A stretch of 64,000 bases of DNA. Source: Paraburkholderia megapolitana (lineage in GTDB: Bacteria > Pseudomonadota > Gammaproteobacteria > Burkholderiales > Burkholderiaceae). The position numbers and the translations under genes were made by a program. Below are positions 54,730 through 63,476 of this stretch, in pieces; the first letter of the stretch is position 1; each line of letters starts with the position of its first letter. Location: assembly GCF_007556815.1 (NCBI RefSeq), contig NZ_CP041744.1, positions 1-64,000 on the forward strand. The letters are read 5' to 3'. The notes beneath the pieces are model-generated. The model had not been told where the DNA came from. It worked only from the letters and a program-made list of their open reading frames with translations, and ran no database searches.

Positions 54730-54969
54730 TCACACATCGCAGTGATCAAACGAAGGAAATCTGGGCGAGATCAATTTCCGATACGGATCGGTACGCTCTG
54801 TTACACAGATCCTGACTTGCTCGGCGGGGGCCAACATTGATTGAGCTTCGATCCATTCTTCAAATGGACCATTTGGCGGCCATTCAATCACTACAGTTTC
54901 CTTACCTGCCGATCTTCTCACTTGCACAATAAAAAGCCCTATCGTTAAGATAGGGCTTGAGCCAGACAC
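54730..54969 (-). CDS. Small hypothetical protein, start uncertain
   Basis: Up to 79 residues, with KETVVIEWPPNGPFEEWIEA, QSMLAPAEQVRICVTERTDP and ISPRFPSFDHCDV. The first start (GTG 54969) overlaps the terminator stem behind the 23-codon peptide, so a later start such as the GTG near 54924 may be the true one. It could be a recognition or immunity-type partner of the peptide. Family unknown. Confidence 0.4.
   Translation of the reverse strand: MSGSSPILTIGLFIVQVRRSAGKETVVIEWPPNGPFEEWIEAQSMLAPAEQVRICVTERTDPYRKLISPRFPSFDHCDV
54930..54958 (-). terminator. Rho-independent terminator after the 23-codon peptide gene
   Basis: On the minus strand AAGCCCTATCTTAACGATAG closes with GGGCTTTTTATT: a nine-base stem, five-base loop and T-rich tail, 16 bp beyond the peptide stop. 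Partial read-through would feed the oxygenase genes. Confidence 0.8.
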
Positions 54970-54974
54970 CGTAT

Positions 54975-55046
54975 CTACTTGACGATAATCCCTTCTGACT
55001 GCGGCGCCGGCTTCGTAGTTTTCGGGGTATAGGTAAATTTAGTCAT
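54975..55046 (-). CDS. 23-residue peptide gene, candidate RiPP precursor
   Basis: ATG at 55046, TAG at 54975. The product begins MTKFTYTPKTTKPAPQ and ends with SEGIIVK: rich in Thr, Lys and Pro, with no Cys. ACGGAAG stands five bases upstream, and a strong terminator follows directly. It heads the minus-strand set peptide, small protein, two P4H-like oxygenases. Pro, Lys and Thr side chains are plausible substrates for the cluster's oxygenases. No family recognised; the precursor role is inferred from context. Confidence 0.55.
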   Translation of the reverse strand: MTKFTYTPKTTKPAPQSEGIIVK

Positions 55047-55469
55047 GATTCTTCCGTAATGTTATTGAAAAAAAATCACCTTCGAACGAATAACTTATGC
55101 TAAATCCGCTCGCGAGAATCACATTACTTGAGTTTTCGTGGCAAAGAAAAATAATGTTTAGAGGGTAATCTCTATTTTTTGAGTAGCACTTGTGTGCGGA
55201 TGCAACGCAGCATGTTTCATGACGGCTACGAAACGCAGTACAGGATTACAAGAACAACGCTAAGGTTGCAGGTGTTAAATGTCCATCGATTTTCCCGGGC
55301 GTGGTCCCCGCGAAAAACGCGTTGCATGCCTTCGCTCAAGGGTTTAGCCGCGGTGTCGCTGCTTCGTGAACCTATCTATTTAGTTTCGTTTATGCAATCC
55401 GCATCGCTTTTTTTCCCTTCTTCTGGAGACCGATATTCGAGAAGTTAAAGGCATAGTGAAGGCGTGCAC

Positions 55470-56200
55470 GATCGTAACTGGTCAGGATTTGCTAACAAAT
55501 TTGACTGACGAACGTAAGGCAAATGATAGGACAAGCCAAAGTGGGCAACGCGGCGTGACGATCGAGGGTTCGTTCGAGACGGATGCGCGGTTTGCGAAAT
55601 CGGTAGGCCGGGCATGCGTGTGTTCGACGGCATCGCGATGAGGGCCAAGCGGTTCGCCGGTCTTGGTGCCCTTACACGTGATTCGGGCCGTAATGCCGCG
55701 CGGTTGCAGCGTTTTCTCGTTTCCTTGGGTGGCATGGACCTTGTTCGGACGCTGCCGTTACAGCCGGCGCGTATCCATCAAGGGCGGTGTCGCATCGGGG
55801 GCAGCTTCGAATACCCGCGAATCGCGCTGGTTGTCGCTTGTGGGAGCCGCCGGCAACAGGGCAATCCAAGCACCTACTCCAGTATGCTGCTCGCCCAGCT
55901 GGCCCCGGTCGGGGTCGGTCTGGTTCGCTTGGCGCCGGGACGTTGGCCACGCTCATACCATCGATGCTCACACGGTTCGAGTCTATCGGGTTGCAACCTC
56001 ACAATCGCGCAGAGCCTAATGTCACAACGTTGCTCGGTCACTCACACAGCAGGCGCCGGCTTGTCGTACGACTGTCGAGGCTCATCTTTCCGGGAGATGC
56101 CGGCTTTCAGCATGAACAGAATCCCGTTGAGCGCTCTTCGGTCATCCTGAGTGGGCGCTCGATCGTCCGTGACGGTGAGCGTTCGGGCAGTCACACCTCA
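55470..56200 (-). pseudogene. Heavily decayed IS5-family transposase
   Basis: Minus-strand pieces in changing frames retain the IS5/IS427 pattern: DDRRALNGILFMLKAGISRK near 56120, VSIDG near 55965, TDPDRGQLGEQHT and NQRDSRVFEAAPDATPPL near 55800-55930, then HATQGNEKTLQPRGITARIT and LGPHRDAVEHTHA toward 55580. Several frameshifts and substitutions; clearly dead. 55047-55469 shows no other gene apart from AT-rich sequence upstream of the peptide gene. Confidence 0.55.
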
Positions 56201-56225
56201 AGCATATCTCGCTTATAACTAACTC

Positions 56226-57482
56226 ATGCGCCATCTTTATGCTTCATCCGAATCGTCAATAAACCATAATTTTTTAAGATTATGGCGTGCGCAGGCAGTC
56301 TCAGTTTTAGGAACTTGCGTCACCAGCTTGGCACTCCCGCTCGTTGCCGTTAACACTTTGCATGCTAGCCCGATGGAAATGTCGTGGATTTCGGTAATGG
56401 AGGCTCTTCCTATGATTCTGGTGTGTCTATACGGAGGTGTGTGGGTCGATCGAAGTAAGCGAGTTCCGATAATGATTGGCCGTGATTTGATCAGTGCTTG
56501 TGCTTTAGTATTTGTACCGTTAGCACAAATATTGGGTTGCCTATCAATTCCTTCGCTTTGTGTCGTTACATTTATTTGCTTTTCTGCGGAAGCTGTTGGG
56601 GGCGTTGCGCAACAAGCCTATCTAGCTTCTCTATTGGGTGGTGAGCGATTGATTGAGGCATACGGAAGAATTGCCTTATCGTCCGGTGTCAGTCAAGCAA
56701 TTGGTCCAGTGATAGCCGGATTCCTTGCAGAAACGATTTCGCCTACGATAGCGCTTGTGGTCGATGCATGTACCTTTCTCTTCTCCGCTGCGACGATACG
56801 AGCAATAGATTTCGTGGAACCTAAGCCTCCAGTCGTCGAAAACGAAAGTGCCTGGGAAGCTATTAAATTGGGGTTTATGGTGGTATGGCGAAGCCCGATA
56901 CTTCGAATGTTAATGTTGCAAGCCAGCTTATTCTTCTTCGTAAACCAAATGTCCGTAGCATTATTGATTTTGAAAGCCTCGCGAGAATTAGGTATCAGTG
57001 CTGCAGGAATCGGATTTGCGTATATGAGTGGCGGTGGTGGGAGCTTGATTTTTTCGCTTTTTGCGGAAAATCTTGTCAAGAAATTGGGCGTCGGACGTGC
57101 CATGGGACTGGGATTCGCCGTTTGTGCATTGGGCTGGGCAGGTATTGCAACGCTAACCAAGGGGGATGAACATTGCCTCGTCGAGTTCGGGATGTTCTAT
57201 GCACTGCTCGTGGTGGGCACGGTTATGTGGAATATGACCTACGCGGTTGCACGCTCGCGGTACGCTCCTCCGGAGTCGCTTGGCCGGGTCATTTCAACCA
57301 TGCGTTTTTGTGTCAGCATTCCCGAGCCACTTGGGGCACTGCTTGGCGGTAGCCTCGCCACCGCATTCGGCTTTCGAAGGACGTTCTACGTAATTGCGGT
57401 TTTAGCCGTACTAATAGCACTATTCTCTCTGGTAAAATCGCACACTCTTATGCCAAGCAAAAGTGACGACGCAATCTTCTGA
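56226..57482 (+). CDS. MFS exporter
   Basis: A 418-residue, roughly 12-helix major facilitator of the EntS/MFS_3-like type. LRLWRAQAVSVLGTCVTSLA opens helix 1, GGVWVDRSKRVPIMIGRDLI is the loop 2-3 motif A, and YAVARSRYAPPESLGRVIST with GALLGGSLATAFGFRRTF is near the end. Such proteins export siderophores and small peptides. Divergent from the peptide/oxygenase set, it likely exports the cluster product. Confidence 0.8.
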   Translation: MRHLYASSESSINHNFLRLWRAQAVSVLGTCVTSLALPLVAVNTLHASPMEMSWISVMEALPMILVCLYGGVWVDRSKRVPIMIGRDLISACALVFVPLAQILGCLSIPSLCVVTFICFSAEAVGGVAQQAYLASLLGGERLIEAYGRIALSSGVSQAIGPVIAGFLAETISPTIALVVDACTFLFSAATIRAIDFVEPKPPVVENESAWEAIKLGFMVVWRSPILRMLMLQASLFFFVNQMSVALLILKASRELGISAAGIGFAYMSGGGGSLIFSLFAENLVKKLGVGRAMGLGFAVCALGWAGIATLTKGDEHCLVEFGMFYALLVVGTVMWNMTYAVARSRYAPPESLGRVISTMRFCVSIPEPLGALLGGSLATAFGFRRTFYVIAVLAVLIALFSLVKSHTLMPSKSDDAIF

Positions 57483-58070
57483 ACGCTGTGTGTGGCAATT
57501 CTCGCCGACTAATGCGGGGGGAATCAGTCGTCACTAGTTGAGACCGACGGGTCAAGTGCCGAGCCGATGCTCGAGGAACCGCTGCGTGAAGGTGAGAGGG
57601 CGGACGACGAAGACGCACGTATTCGCGTTTCGAGTTTCTTCGTCCGGATAAAAACAGGGAGCGTTGCACAGGTTGATTTTTTGAAAGACCTCAGAGTTTT
57701 TCAACGGGGTGTCGATGCTCCTATCCGGAGCAGCAGGTGTTCAGTCGGCCGATCGGCTACGACGAATGGGCGTAACACCCAAAAAATATGGCCCATCGGG
57801 CAACCGTGGCTTTCCCATATTGGACATGCGTTTTCCCGCCCACCGCTCAACACCGCGTCGAAGACACGGGTCGCTGATGATATTAGCTTCGCCGTCGCGC
57901 GTCGATAATCTTCACGGCGCTGTCAAGCGCTCTTCCTCTGCTTGTCAAATTATGCCGTTTGCATCTTTCCGATTGAGGAGCAAGAGATAATTCTCGCCCC
58001 CAGTACCACAAGAGATGTTCCATGCGTTAGTTACACAAATCATTCATCAAACTATCGACACCAATAACTA
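57483..58070. other. Spacer with no confident gene
   Basis: Short overlapping frames only. The segment 57700-57910 (AGVQSADRLRRMGVTPKKYG) has a degraded-transposase look but I cannot assign it. Confidence 0.3.
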
Positions 58071-58099
58071 TTGACCAGATATTGTTTGCTGATTATGCT
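58071..58099 (+). promoter_or_regulatory. Probable sigma70 promoter
   Basis: TTGACC (58071-58076), 17-base spacer, TATGCT (58094-58099), about 98 bp before the ATG at 58197. Confidence 0.5.
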
Positions 58100-58196
58100 A
58101 ATCAAGCGCATTCATTCGATCTTCCTCGATGCGTTGACCCCACATGTCCGTTTGGATTGTGGAGAGATCCAACTGAACCTTAGTATTGGAGTTGAA

Positions 58197-58556
58197 ATGG
58201 AAAAGCAGAAATACGAAGTGGTGGTTGATGATGAACGTCAGGTCGACAAGCCGATGATCGCTTTGACGCAATGCGAGGTTACATTCGAGAACAGGGAGAG
58301 CCTTGACCGCTGTATCGTCGCAGTCAAGGAGTCTACGGAGCGGTTGAACGCCCGCCCGGTTGAAGAGGTGCAGTACGACTGGCAAAGCCCGAACGGCATC
58401 CGTGGATTGACGTTGTACTTTGGCGTAAGATGGTTCGACAAGGCTTTTTTCGACGAACATCGGGATGTCTACAAGAATTCCATGCACGATAAACTGTTCT
58501 CGAAGTTCGGCGTAAACGCGCAAAGCTTCAAAGTAAATCATTTCGTCGCGGCATAA
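58197..58556 (+). CDS. Hypothetical protein of the oxygenase cluster
   Basis: A 119-residue, mixed alpha/beta protein: MEKQKYEVVVDDERQVDKPM, LDRCIVAVKESTERLNARPV, GLTLYFGVRWFDKAFFDEHR. TTGGAG lies six bases before the ATG, which fixes the start; the longer upstream frame runs through the promoter. Family unknown. It precedes an MFS gene on the same strand; a 30-bp hairpin (58573-58602) lies between them. Confidence 0.6.
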   Translation: MEKQKYEVVVDDERQVDKPMIALTQCEVTFENRESLDRCIVAVKESTERLNARPVEEVQYDWQSPNGIRGLTLYFGVRWFDKAFFDEHRDVYKNSMHDKLFSKFGVNAQSFKVNHFVAA

Positions 58557-58607
58557 ATTTCATTTCGCAACTGCTCACGCTCACCGTATGGTGGGTGTGA
58601 GCAAAAA

Positions 58608-59873
58608 ATGAGTAAACCCTTGACCGTATTTTCGAGATATCTCTCACTAGAGTCAGCGTTGGCGGTCTACCTTGGGATATGGAACGCCACTGTGCCACTG
58701 ATTATTATCAAACATGGCGGCTCTCTTGATTTAACTATTTACGAAACTGTTCTTGCCCTTTCCGCCATTGTGGCCATGCCGCTGCTGGCCGCAAGGGTCG
58801 AGAAAATGCACCGGGCCAGCGCGCTAAAATTGGGATGCTTCGGAATCTTTGTTAGCGGTATTGCAAGGGTTATCCTGCTCTCGAATTCCTATTCGCTATG
58901 GTTACTTACGGTTATTGATGTAGGCGGTGTTTGCTCCTTCGCAGCAGTTCAGCCCTTGCTCGGCGTTTATCCAGCTGAATCTGTGGAGCGTGATCGCGTT
59001 GCCCGTGCGTACCGGGTGCGTAGAGTTTTTTCTACTATTGGGCGAGTTGCAGGACCGCTGGTCGCTGCAGCAGCGTTGTTGTATTTCGTCGCACCGGGGG
59101 TTCTGCTTATTGCAGCGTTCATCGGATTGGTGGGCTTAGGCTACTCGATGAGTCTGCCTCGCGGGGGCGTGATAGCGGTTGACAGGCGCAGAACGGTTCG
59201 GCAGCGCATCCAGGAAATCGTCTACGGCGTTCGCCTAAAGCTAGCGCTGCCGCCGGAGCGCTTTCTGACCATTGTTAATTTTTCTCTGAATGTTGCGACA
59301 GTCGCCACGGTGCCGATGGTCATTCCTACAATCATCCGGGCCAATCATCTTCCCGACAGCAGCGCGGGTCTGTTTAACGCCGTATTTGCCGGCGGAGCCG
59401 TTACAGGTGTTCTCCTGTTTGGTCGCTTGATAGCGAACGGCGTGCGACAGCGTCAGAAATTCATCGGACTCTGGGTAGCGCTCTTTGTGTCGTTGTCCTC
59501 ACTAACCTTGATGTCTAACCTGGTAGCCCTGACGGGCGCACTGTTCGCGGCGGGTGCATTCATCGCCACCTTGTCCCTGGTAGGTGTGGATCGGCAGACT
59601 GTTTCGATACCCACAGGCGGTCGTATCCGGCTGACAGCTGCGGCTTTAATGATAGGTCAACTCAGTAGTTCGGTCGCCTTCGTCGTTGTTGGTACGTTCA
59701 TTTCTAGATTCGGTTTTGATTCGATGTGGATGCTCTATTGTGGGATCTCTGTTTTTGTGATTGCAATGTCACTAAAGGTCAAAGGGATATGGCACTTCCT
59801 GGAGGATACCAAGGAGGCCGAGAGCTACTATGAACGGACACACCCTCGACTTGTACAACGCTTCTTTGTATGA
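58608..59873 (+). CDS. MFS transporter
   Basis: A 421-residue, about 12-helix transporter (LESALAVYLGIWNATVPLII, RVFSTIGRVAGPLVAAAALL, FNAVFAGGAVTGVLLFGRLI). The hairpin GCTCACGCTCACC/GGTGGGTGTGAGC ends six bases before the ATG and could limit its translation, and no clear Shine-Dalgarno is present. Second candidate exporter of the cluster; distinct in sequence from the one at 56226. Confidence 0.78.
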   Translation: MSKPLTVFSRYLSLESALAVYLGIWNATVPLIIIKHGGSLDLTIYETVLALSAIVAMPLLAARVEKMHRASALKLGCFGIFVSGIARVILLSNSYSLWLLTVIDVGGVCSFAAVQPLLGVYPAESVERDRVARAYRVRRVFSTIGRVAGPLVAAAALLYFVAPGVLLIAAFIGLVGLGYSMSLPRGGVIAVDRRRTVRQRIQEIVYGVRLKLALPPERFLTIVNFSLNVATVATVPMVIPTIIRANHLPDSSAGLFNAVFAGGAVTGVLLFGRLIANGVRQRQKFIGLWVALFVSLSSLTLMSNLVALTGALFAAGAFIATLSLVGVDRQTVSIPTGGRIRLTAAALMIGQLSSSVAFVVVGTFISRFGFDSMWMLYCGISVFVIAMSLKVKGIWHFLEDTKEAESYYERTHPRLVQRFFV

Positions 59874-59899
59874 AAAGGATGGAGGCATGGGGCAGGTGT

Positions 59900-59929
59900 C
59901 GTTGAGGCTCACAAACTCTGCTAGCGATG
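59900..59929 (+). repeat. Terminal-type repeat R, copy 3
   Basis: CGTTGAGGCTCACAAACTCT then GCTAGCGATG. It lies 26 bp after the MFS stop, with unrelated sequence beyond. 59930-60184 holds no gene; it is the 3' flank of the convergent methyltransferase gene. Confidence 0.55.
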
Positions 59930-60184
59930 ATCGTGAAAAGGGGTAACCGTACCTTTCATGCGAAATCTGGCGGTGGATGCTTGCGGGGCGTCCTGTAGCA
60001 AGGCTTAGCAGCCCCGTGGTTCTTGCCGAATCGGCGAATTCGCTAAGCATCGATCGGTAAGGATATTTGGAAATCAACCGCCACATTTTGCACGGATCGG
60101 AAGATTGCCCCCAAATCCGTCATCAGGATAGACCGCCTAAATAGGCTCGAGTACGGCCCGCACCTGCTGGCGACCAGTTGGCCC

Positions 60185-61039
60185 CTAATTGAGCTTACGC
60201 CAATAGACAACGCCGCTACCTTCATCGGCAACCTCGAGCGGCGACCTAACACTGCACCGAGTTCTAAATTCGTCAATGGCCGCGCGGCAGCCCTGCAGGC
60301 GATAATCGTCGACGATTACATATCCCCCAGGTGATAACAACGGGTACATATTTTCCAGAACGTCGAGGCAAGACTGATACCAGTCGACATCGAGGCGGAT
60401 GAGCGAAATCGCAGATGTTTTAAATGATGGTAACGTGTCGTTGAACCAGCCTTTAAGAAATATTGTCTGATCGTCCAACAGGTCGTAAGCTCGAAAATTA
60501 TCCTGTACGTCTTCGAGTGAGCATTTACAGTCGAGATAAAATTCGGGCGCCTCGTCTTTAAAGCGGTACCAGATTTCGTTATCCATAATTGAGTCTTTTA
60601 TGCCCGGCGGTGGCAGCCCTTCAAACGAGTCCGCTACTACAACTCGCCGCGAGGTGTCGCCAAGGGCTTTCAATATGCCGCGCATCAAGATTGCCATGCC
60701 TCCACGTAGAGTGCCGGCGTCGACAACGTCTCCATCGACTTTGTCAGCTGCGATACGCAGAAGACATTGCTCGACATTGTCCAGTCCATTCATGGGCACA
60801 TAGGTATGCACATTCCGACTGCGCCTCGCGCGCACAAAAATTTCGGCAAGCGAGCCTGGCGTGAGATATGGATAAATAGCCAGTACATGAGGCGTCTCGG
60901 CCTGAACGCGCTCCAGAATCTGCGCGCAACGGCTGATCTCTTCCCTGGTCGCCGCCGGCATATCCGGTTCATAAATGGAGTTCGTGAGAATCTTCTTAAG
61001 AAGCCAGACGTAGTCGCTATTGTAGGATGCAGGTGACAT
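60185..61039 (-). CDS. TylF/MycF-like O-methyltransferase
   Basis: A 284-residue SAM-dependent methyltransferase of the macrocin-O-methyltransferase family (PF05711 type): GDVVDAGTLRGGMAILMRGI is the SAM-binding loop, VVVADSFEGLPPP follows strand 2, and SLIRLDVDWYQSCLDVLENM plus GGYVIVDDYRLQGCRAAIDE carry the metal-binding Asp residues. TylF enzymes methylate hydroxyl groups, so it could act on groups installed by the oxygenases. Last gene of the operon, 21 bp after the JmjC gene. Confidence 0.85.
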   Translation of the reverse strand: MSPASYNSDYVWLLKKILTNSIYEPDMPAATREEISRCAQILERVQAETPHVLAIYPYLTPGSLAEIFVRARRSRNVHTYVPMNGLDNVEQCLLRIAADKVDGDVVDAGTLRGGMAILMRGILKALGDTSRRVVVADSFEGLPPPGIKDSIMDNEIWYRFKDEAPEFYLDCKCSLEDVQDNFRAYDLLDDQTIFLKGWFNDTLPSFKTSAISLIRLDVDWYQSCLDVLENMYPLLSPGGYVIVDDYRLQGCRAAIDEFRTRCSVRSPLEVADEGSGVVYWRKLN

Positions 61040-61060
61040 TTTAAACGCTTTCCTGTTAGC

Positions 61061-62263
61061 TCAATGTGCTGCGACTGACAAGATTCCTTGCCTCAGAAGT
61101 TGCTGTACAAGTACAAGTTTGGAGGGAATGTCGAGCCCCCCGGGTATATCGGAAATCTTTAAAGGTGCAGAAGATTCAAGTAACGCTACGATCTCGGTTT
61201 CCGCAACGTCCGGGATTTCTATGTACGCCGACGCGGGAAGCAGTGATTTGCCAGGCCGTATGGTCGACGAAGGAAAAATTCTCATTTTATCGCCGGATTT
61301 TTTTAATTTCGCAAATTTGAGATGGTTCCGACTCACCCGGGTATCTTGTGTTATTGCTTGCGCCAGAGAAAAGTTAGTCATTGCCTGACCATTCACTTCC
61401 GGACGATTTGCATTGAATGATGTCTCGAATGAATCAAGTAGCTTGCGTGGTTCAACGTCTTTTAATTTCGAGCAAAATTCATCTATGGCCGCTGAAATCC
61501 TGCGCTCATTATCGGCGTCGTTTTTATAGATTGGCGAGCGTAACGATGACAGTGATTCTGTCAGAAGGGATACTGCGAAATTTAGCAGCTGGTATGGCTT
61601 CCATACGTTCAGACCGACACTTAGATGAAGCGAATGCTCCGTCGTACATAGTGCGCTGTGCGGCACACCACTCGGTATGTACAGAACGTCACCCTTGTTC
61701 AGCACGAATTCATCGATGGGCGCTGGTTCGGCACTCTGAGACATCCGATAGTTGAGTGCGTGTGTCGGTGAGTCGATCACCTTGTCGTAGATCTTCCAGT
61801 GCTTCGACCCCTCAAGCTGGATTATCAGTGCGTCGGCGACGTCGAAGTGAACGGGGAATCCACGCTGTCCGGCCGGTGTCAGGAACGACATCGCATACAC
61901 GTTACCACCGATAAACGCTTCGAGCTCCCGACACATTGCGGCGACGACCGGATGACGGCTATCGTAGTCTTCCACCTTGACTGTCGCCCCACCCGCGTAT
62001 GCGCGGTCAATGTACGCTTTTTGCGTTTCCTGCGTAAATCGAGCTTCTGTTGGGATGTGAAGATCGTTGCCTTTGTCGAGGACGCGGATAAACGTATGCA
62101 GATGCCCCTCGCACTGGTTCAAATATCTTTCCATATCGACGAGTGAGACGTCTCTCCAGAGCTGACTTGCGTCCCGATAGATGTGGTAGTGCCTGCCGAT
62201 CACGCCAGCCATAAATTCAGACGGTGAAGCCGTTCCGAAAACGTACTTTGAAAGCGTTTCCAT
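61061..62263 (-). CDS. JmjC/Cupin_4-type 2-oxoglutarate oxygenase (second)
   Basis: A 400-residue enzyme similar to ribosomal oxygenases of the YcfD/ROX type. The DSBH core has GFPVHFDVADALIIQL with His139-x-Asp141, EGSKHWKIYDKV and the second His202 in IPSGVPHSAL. The C-terminal 70 residues look like a winged helix (LLESSAPLKISDIPGGLDIP, QQLLRQGILSV). ROX enzymes hydroxylate Arg/His in ribosomal proteins; here a cluster-specific peptide substrate is more likely. Paralogue upstream. Confidence 0.82.
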   Translation of the reverse strand: METLSKYVFGTASPSEFMAGVIGRHYHIYRDASQLWRDVSLVDMERYLNQCEGHLHTFIRVLDKGNDLHIPTEARFTQETQKAYIDRAYAGGATVKVEDYDSRHPVVAAMCRELEAFIGGNVYAMSFLTPAGQRGFPVHFDVADALIIQLEGSKHWKIYDKVIDSPTHALNYRMSQSAEPAPIDEFVLNKGDVLYIPSGVPHSALCTTEHSLHLSVGLNVWKPYQLLNFAVSLLTESLSSLRSPIYKNDADNERRISAAIDEFCSKLKDVEPRKLLDSFETSFNANRPEVNGQAMTNFSLAQAITQDTRVSRNHLKFAKLKKSGDKMRIFPSSTIRPGKSLLPASAYIEIPDVAETEIVALLESSAPLKISDIPGGLDIPSKLVLVQQLLRQGILSVAAH

Positions 62264-62277
62264 GTCTGTGTCGCCCT

Positions 62278-63468
62278 CTAATCGTTAAACTGACGAATAA
62301 TTGCGTGTTGTATCAAAATCGCAAGCACCGTATGGCTCGTCGCTTCCCCATACAGGTCGGCAACCTGGGAAAATGAAAAGCCATCGGGCGATTTTTGCAG
62401 AAGATCGAATAGTGCGACGGCGCCCTTTGGGAGTTGCAGTTTCCCCGGTGAAAACGAGCCAATGTCGATCTCAACGCCCTGCTTGAATTCGACTGGAAAA
62501 CTGACTATCAAATGCTCAGTTGTTTCTTCGCAAAAATACAAACTCCCAGGAGTGAGCTGAAATCTGGCATTGGTATCGGGGTTGTAAGTTGAATGCACAC
62601 GCTTGTATCTGCTGCTTTTTGCGATTTTCCATTTGTTGTGCAGGAGCTCCAGATCGCTTTCTGAAACATCGTGTGCGAGACTTTCCGCAACCAGCCTGGT
62701 CATGCTAAAGGGTGATAGTTTGCGGGTTTTGTTTTCGGAAAGTACGCGGCGCCACGTTGACGAAAATAACGCTGCTCCCATTTCCTCGCTGCGATTTCGC
62801 CTGATTCCGATTGAGAAATGTATGGACGAAGCAGATTGGGTGTACGCTTGATGCGGCACGCCTGTAGGTATAAATACACCGTGACCGGGCGCAACCAGGC
62901 CCTTGAGATGCTCCTCACCGATGAGTGCCTCATCAATCTGATAACCGTTCAGGCTCGCAGATGGTTTCCCGGAGTAATCGAAACATTTCCAATGCTTTTC
63001 GCCTGCGATCTGGTACGCGAAAACGTCGTGGTAATCGTAATGCACCGGTGTATAGGCACTGTCTTCCGGGCTGACGAAGGCACTGATGGTGATGTCTGCA
63101 TCCAGTGAATTACCCATCATGGCGGCGAATTCACCAAGATAGGCGACGTGCTGGTGCAAGTCCGTCAAGTATAATGTTAATTTCAGATCGCGACTTAATT
63201 GCAGCAAGCTGTCGTAATTTCCTAGGAAAGACGACACGTCGTCAGACACTTCTGTGCGATTACTAAAGAGACGAATTTTTTGCGTATCGTGCGAAAACTT
63301 CTTAAAGAAGGAGTACAGATCTTTCTCTATTATACTAATCTTCGGCAGAACGTCATGAAGATCCGCCTCCACGAAATGCGCTTTGGGCGATTCTGACGTT
63401 GACAGATTTCCCAGTGCGGTTTCATTCATATATCGGCTAAGCGTACTCGGACTTGGTCGCATGTTCAT
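62278..63468 (-). CDS. JmjC/Cupin_4-type 2-oxoglutarate oxygenase (first)
   Basis: A 396-residue paralogue of the gene at 61061: YTPVHYDYHDVFAYQIAGEK (His143-x-Asp145), KHWKCFDY and IPTGVPHQAY (His206), with a C-terminal winged-helix-like tail (PKGAVALFDLLQKSPDGFSF, AILIQHAIIRQF). Triad complete. Gaps of eight to 14 bp to its neighbours mean one operon: MFS, JmjC, JmjC, methyltransferase. Confidence 0.82.
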   Translation of the reverse strand: MNMRPSPSTLSRYMNETALGNLSTSESPKAHFVEADLHDVLPKISIIEKDLYSFFKKFSHDTQKIRLFSNRTEVSDDVSSFLGNYDSLLQLSRDLKLTLYLTDLHQHVAYLGEFAAMMGNSLDADITISAFVSPEDSAYTPVHYDYHDVFAYQIAGEKHWKCFDYSGKPSASLNGYQIDEALIGEEHLKGLVAPGHGVFIPTGVPHQAYTQSASSIHFSIGIRRNRSEEMGAALFSSTWRRVLSENKTRKLSPFSMTRLVAESLAHDVSESDLELLHNKWKIAKSSRYKRVHSTYNPDTNARFQLTPGSLYFCEETTEHLIVSFPVEFKQGVEIDIGSFSPGKLQLPKGAVALFDLLQKSPDGFSFSQVADLYGEATSHTVLAILIQHAIIRQFND

Positions 63469-63476
63469 TCCTGAAA

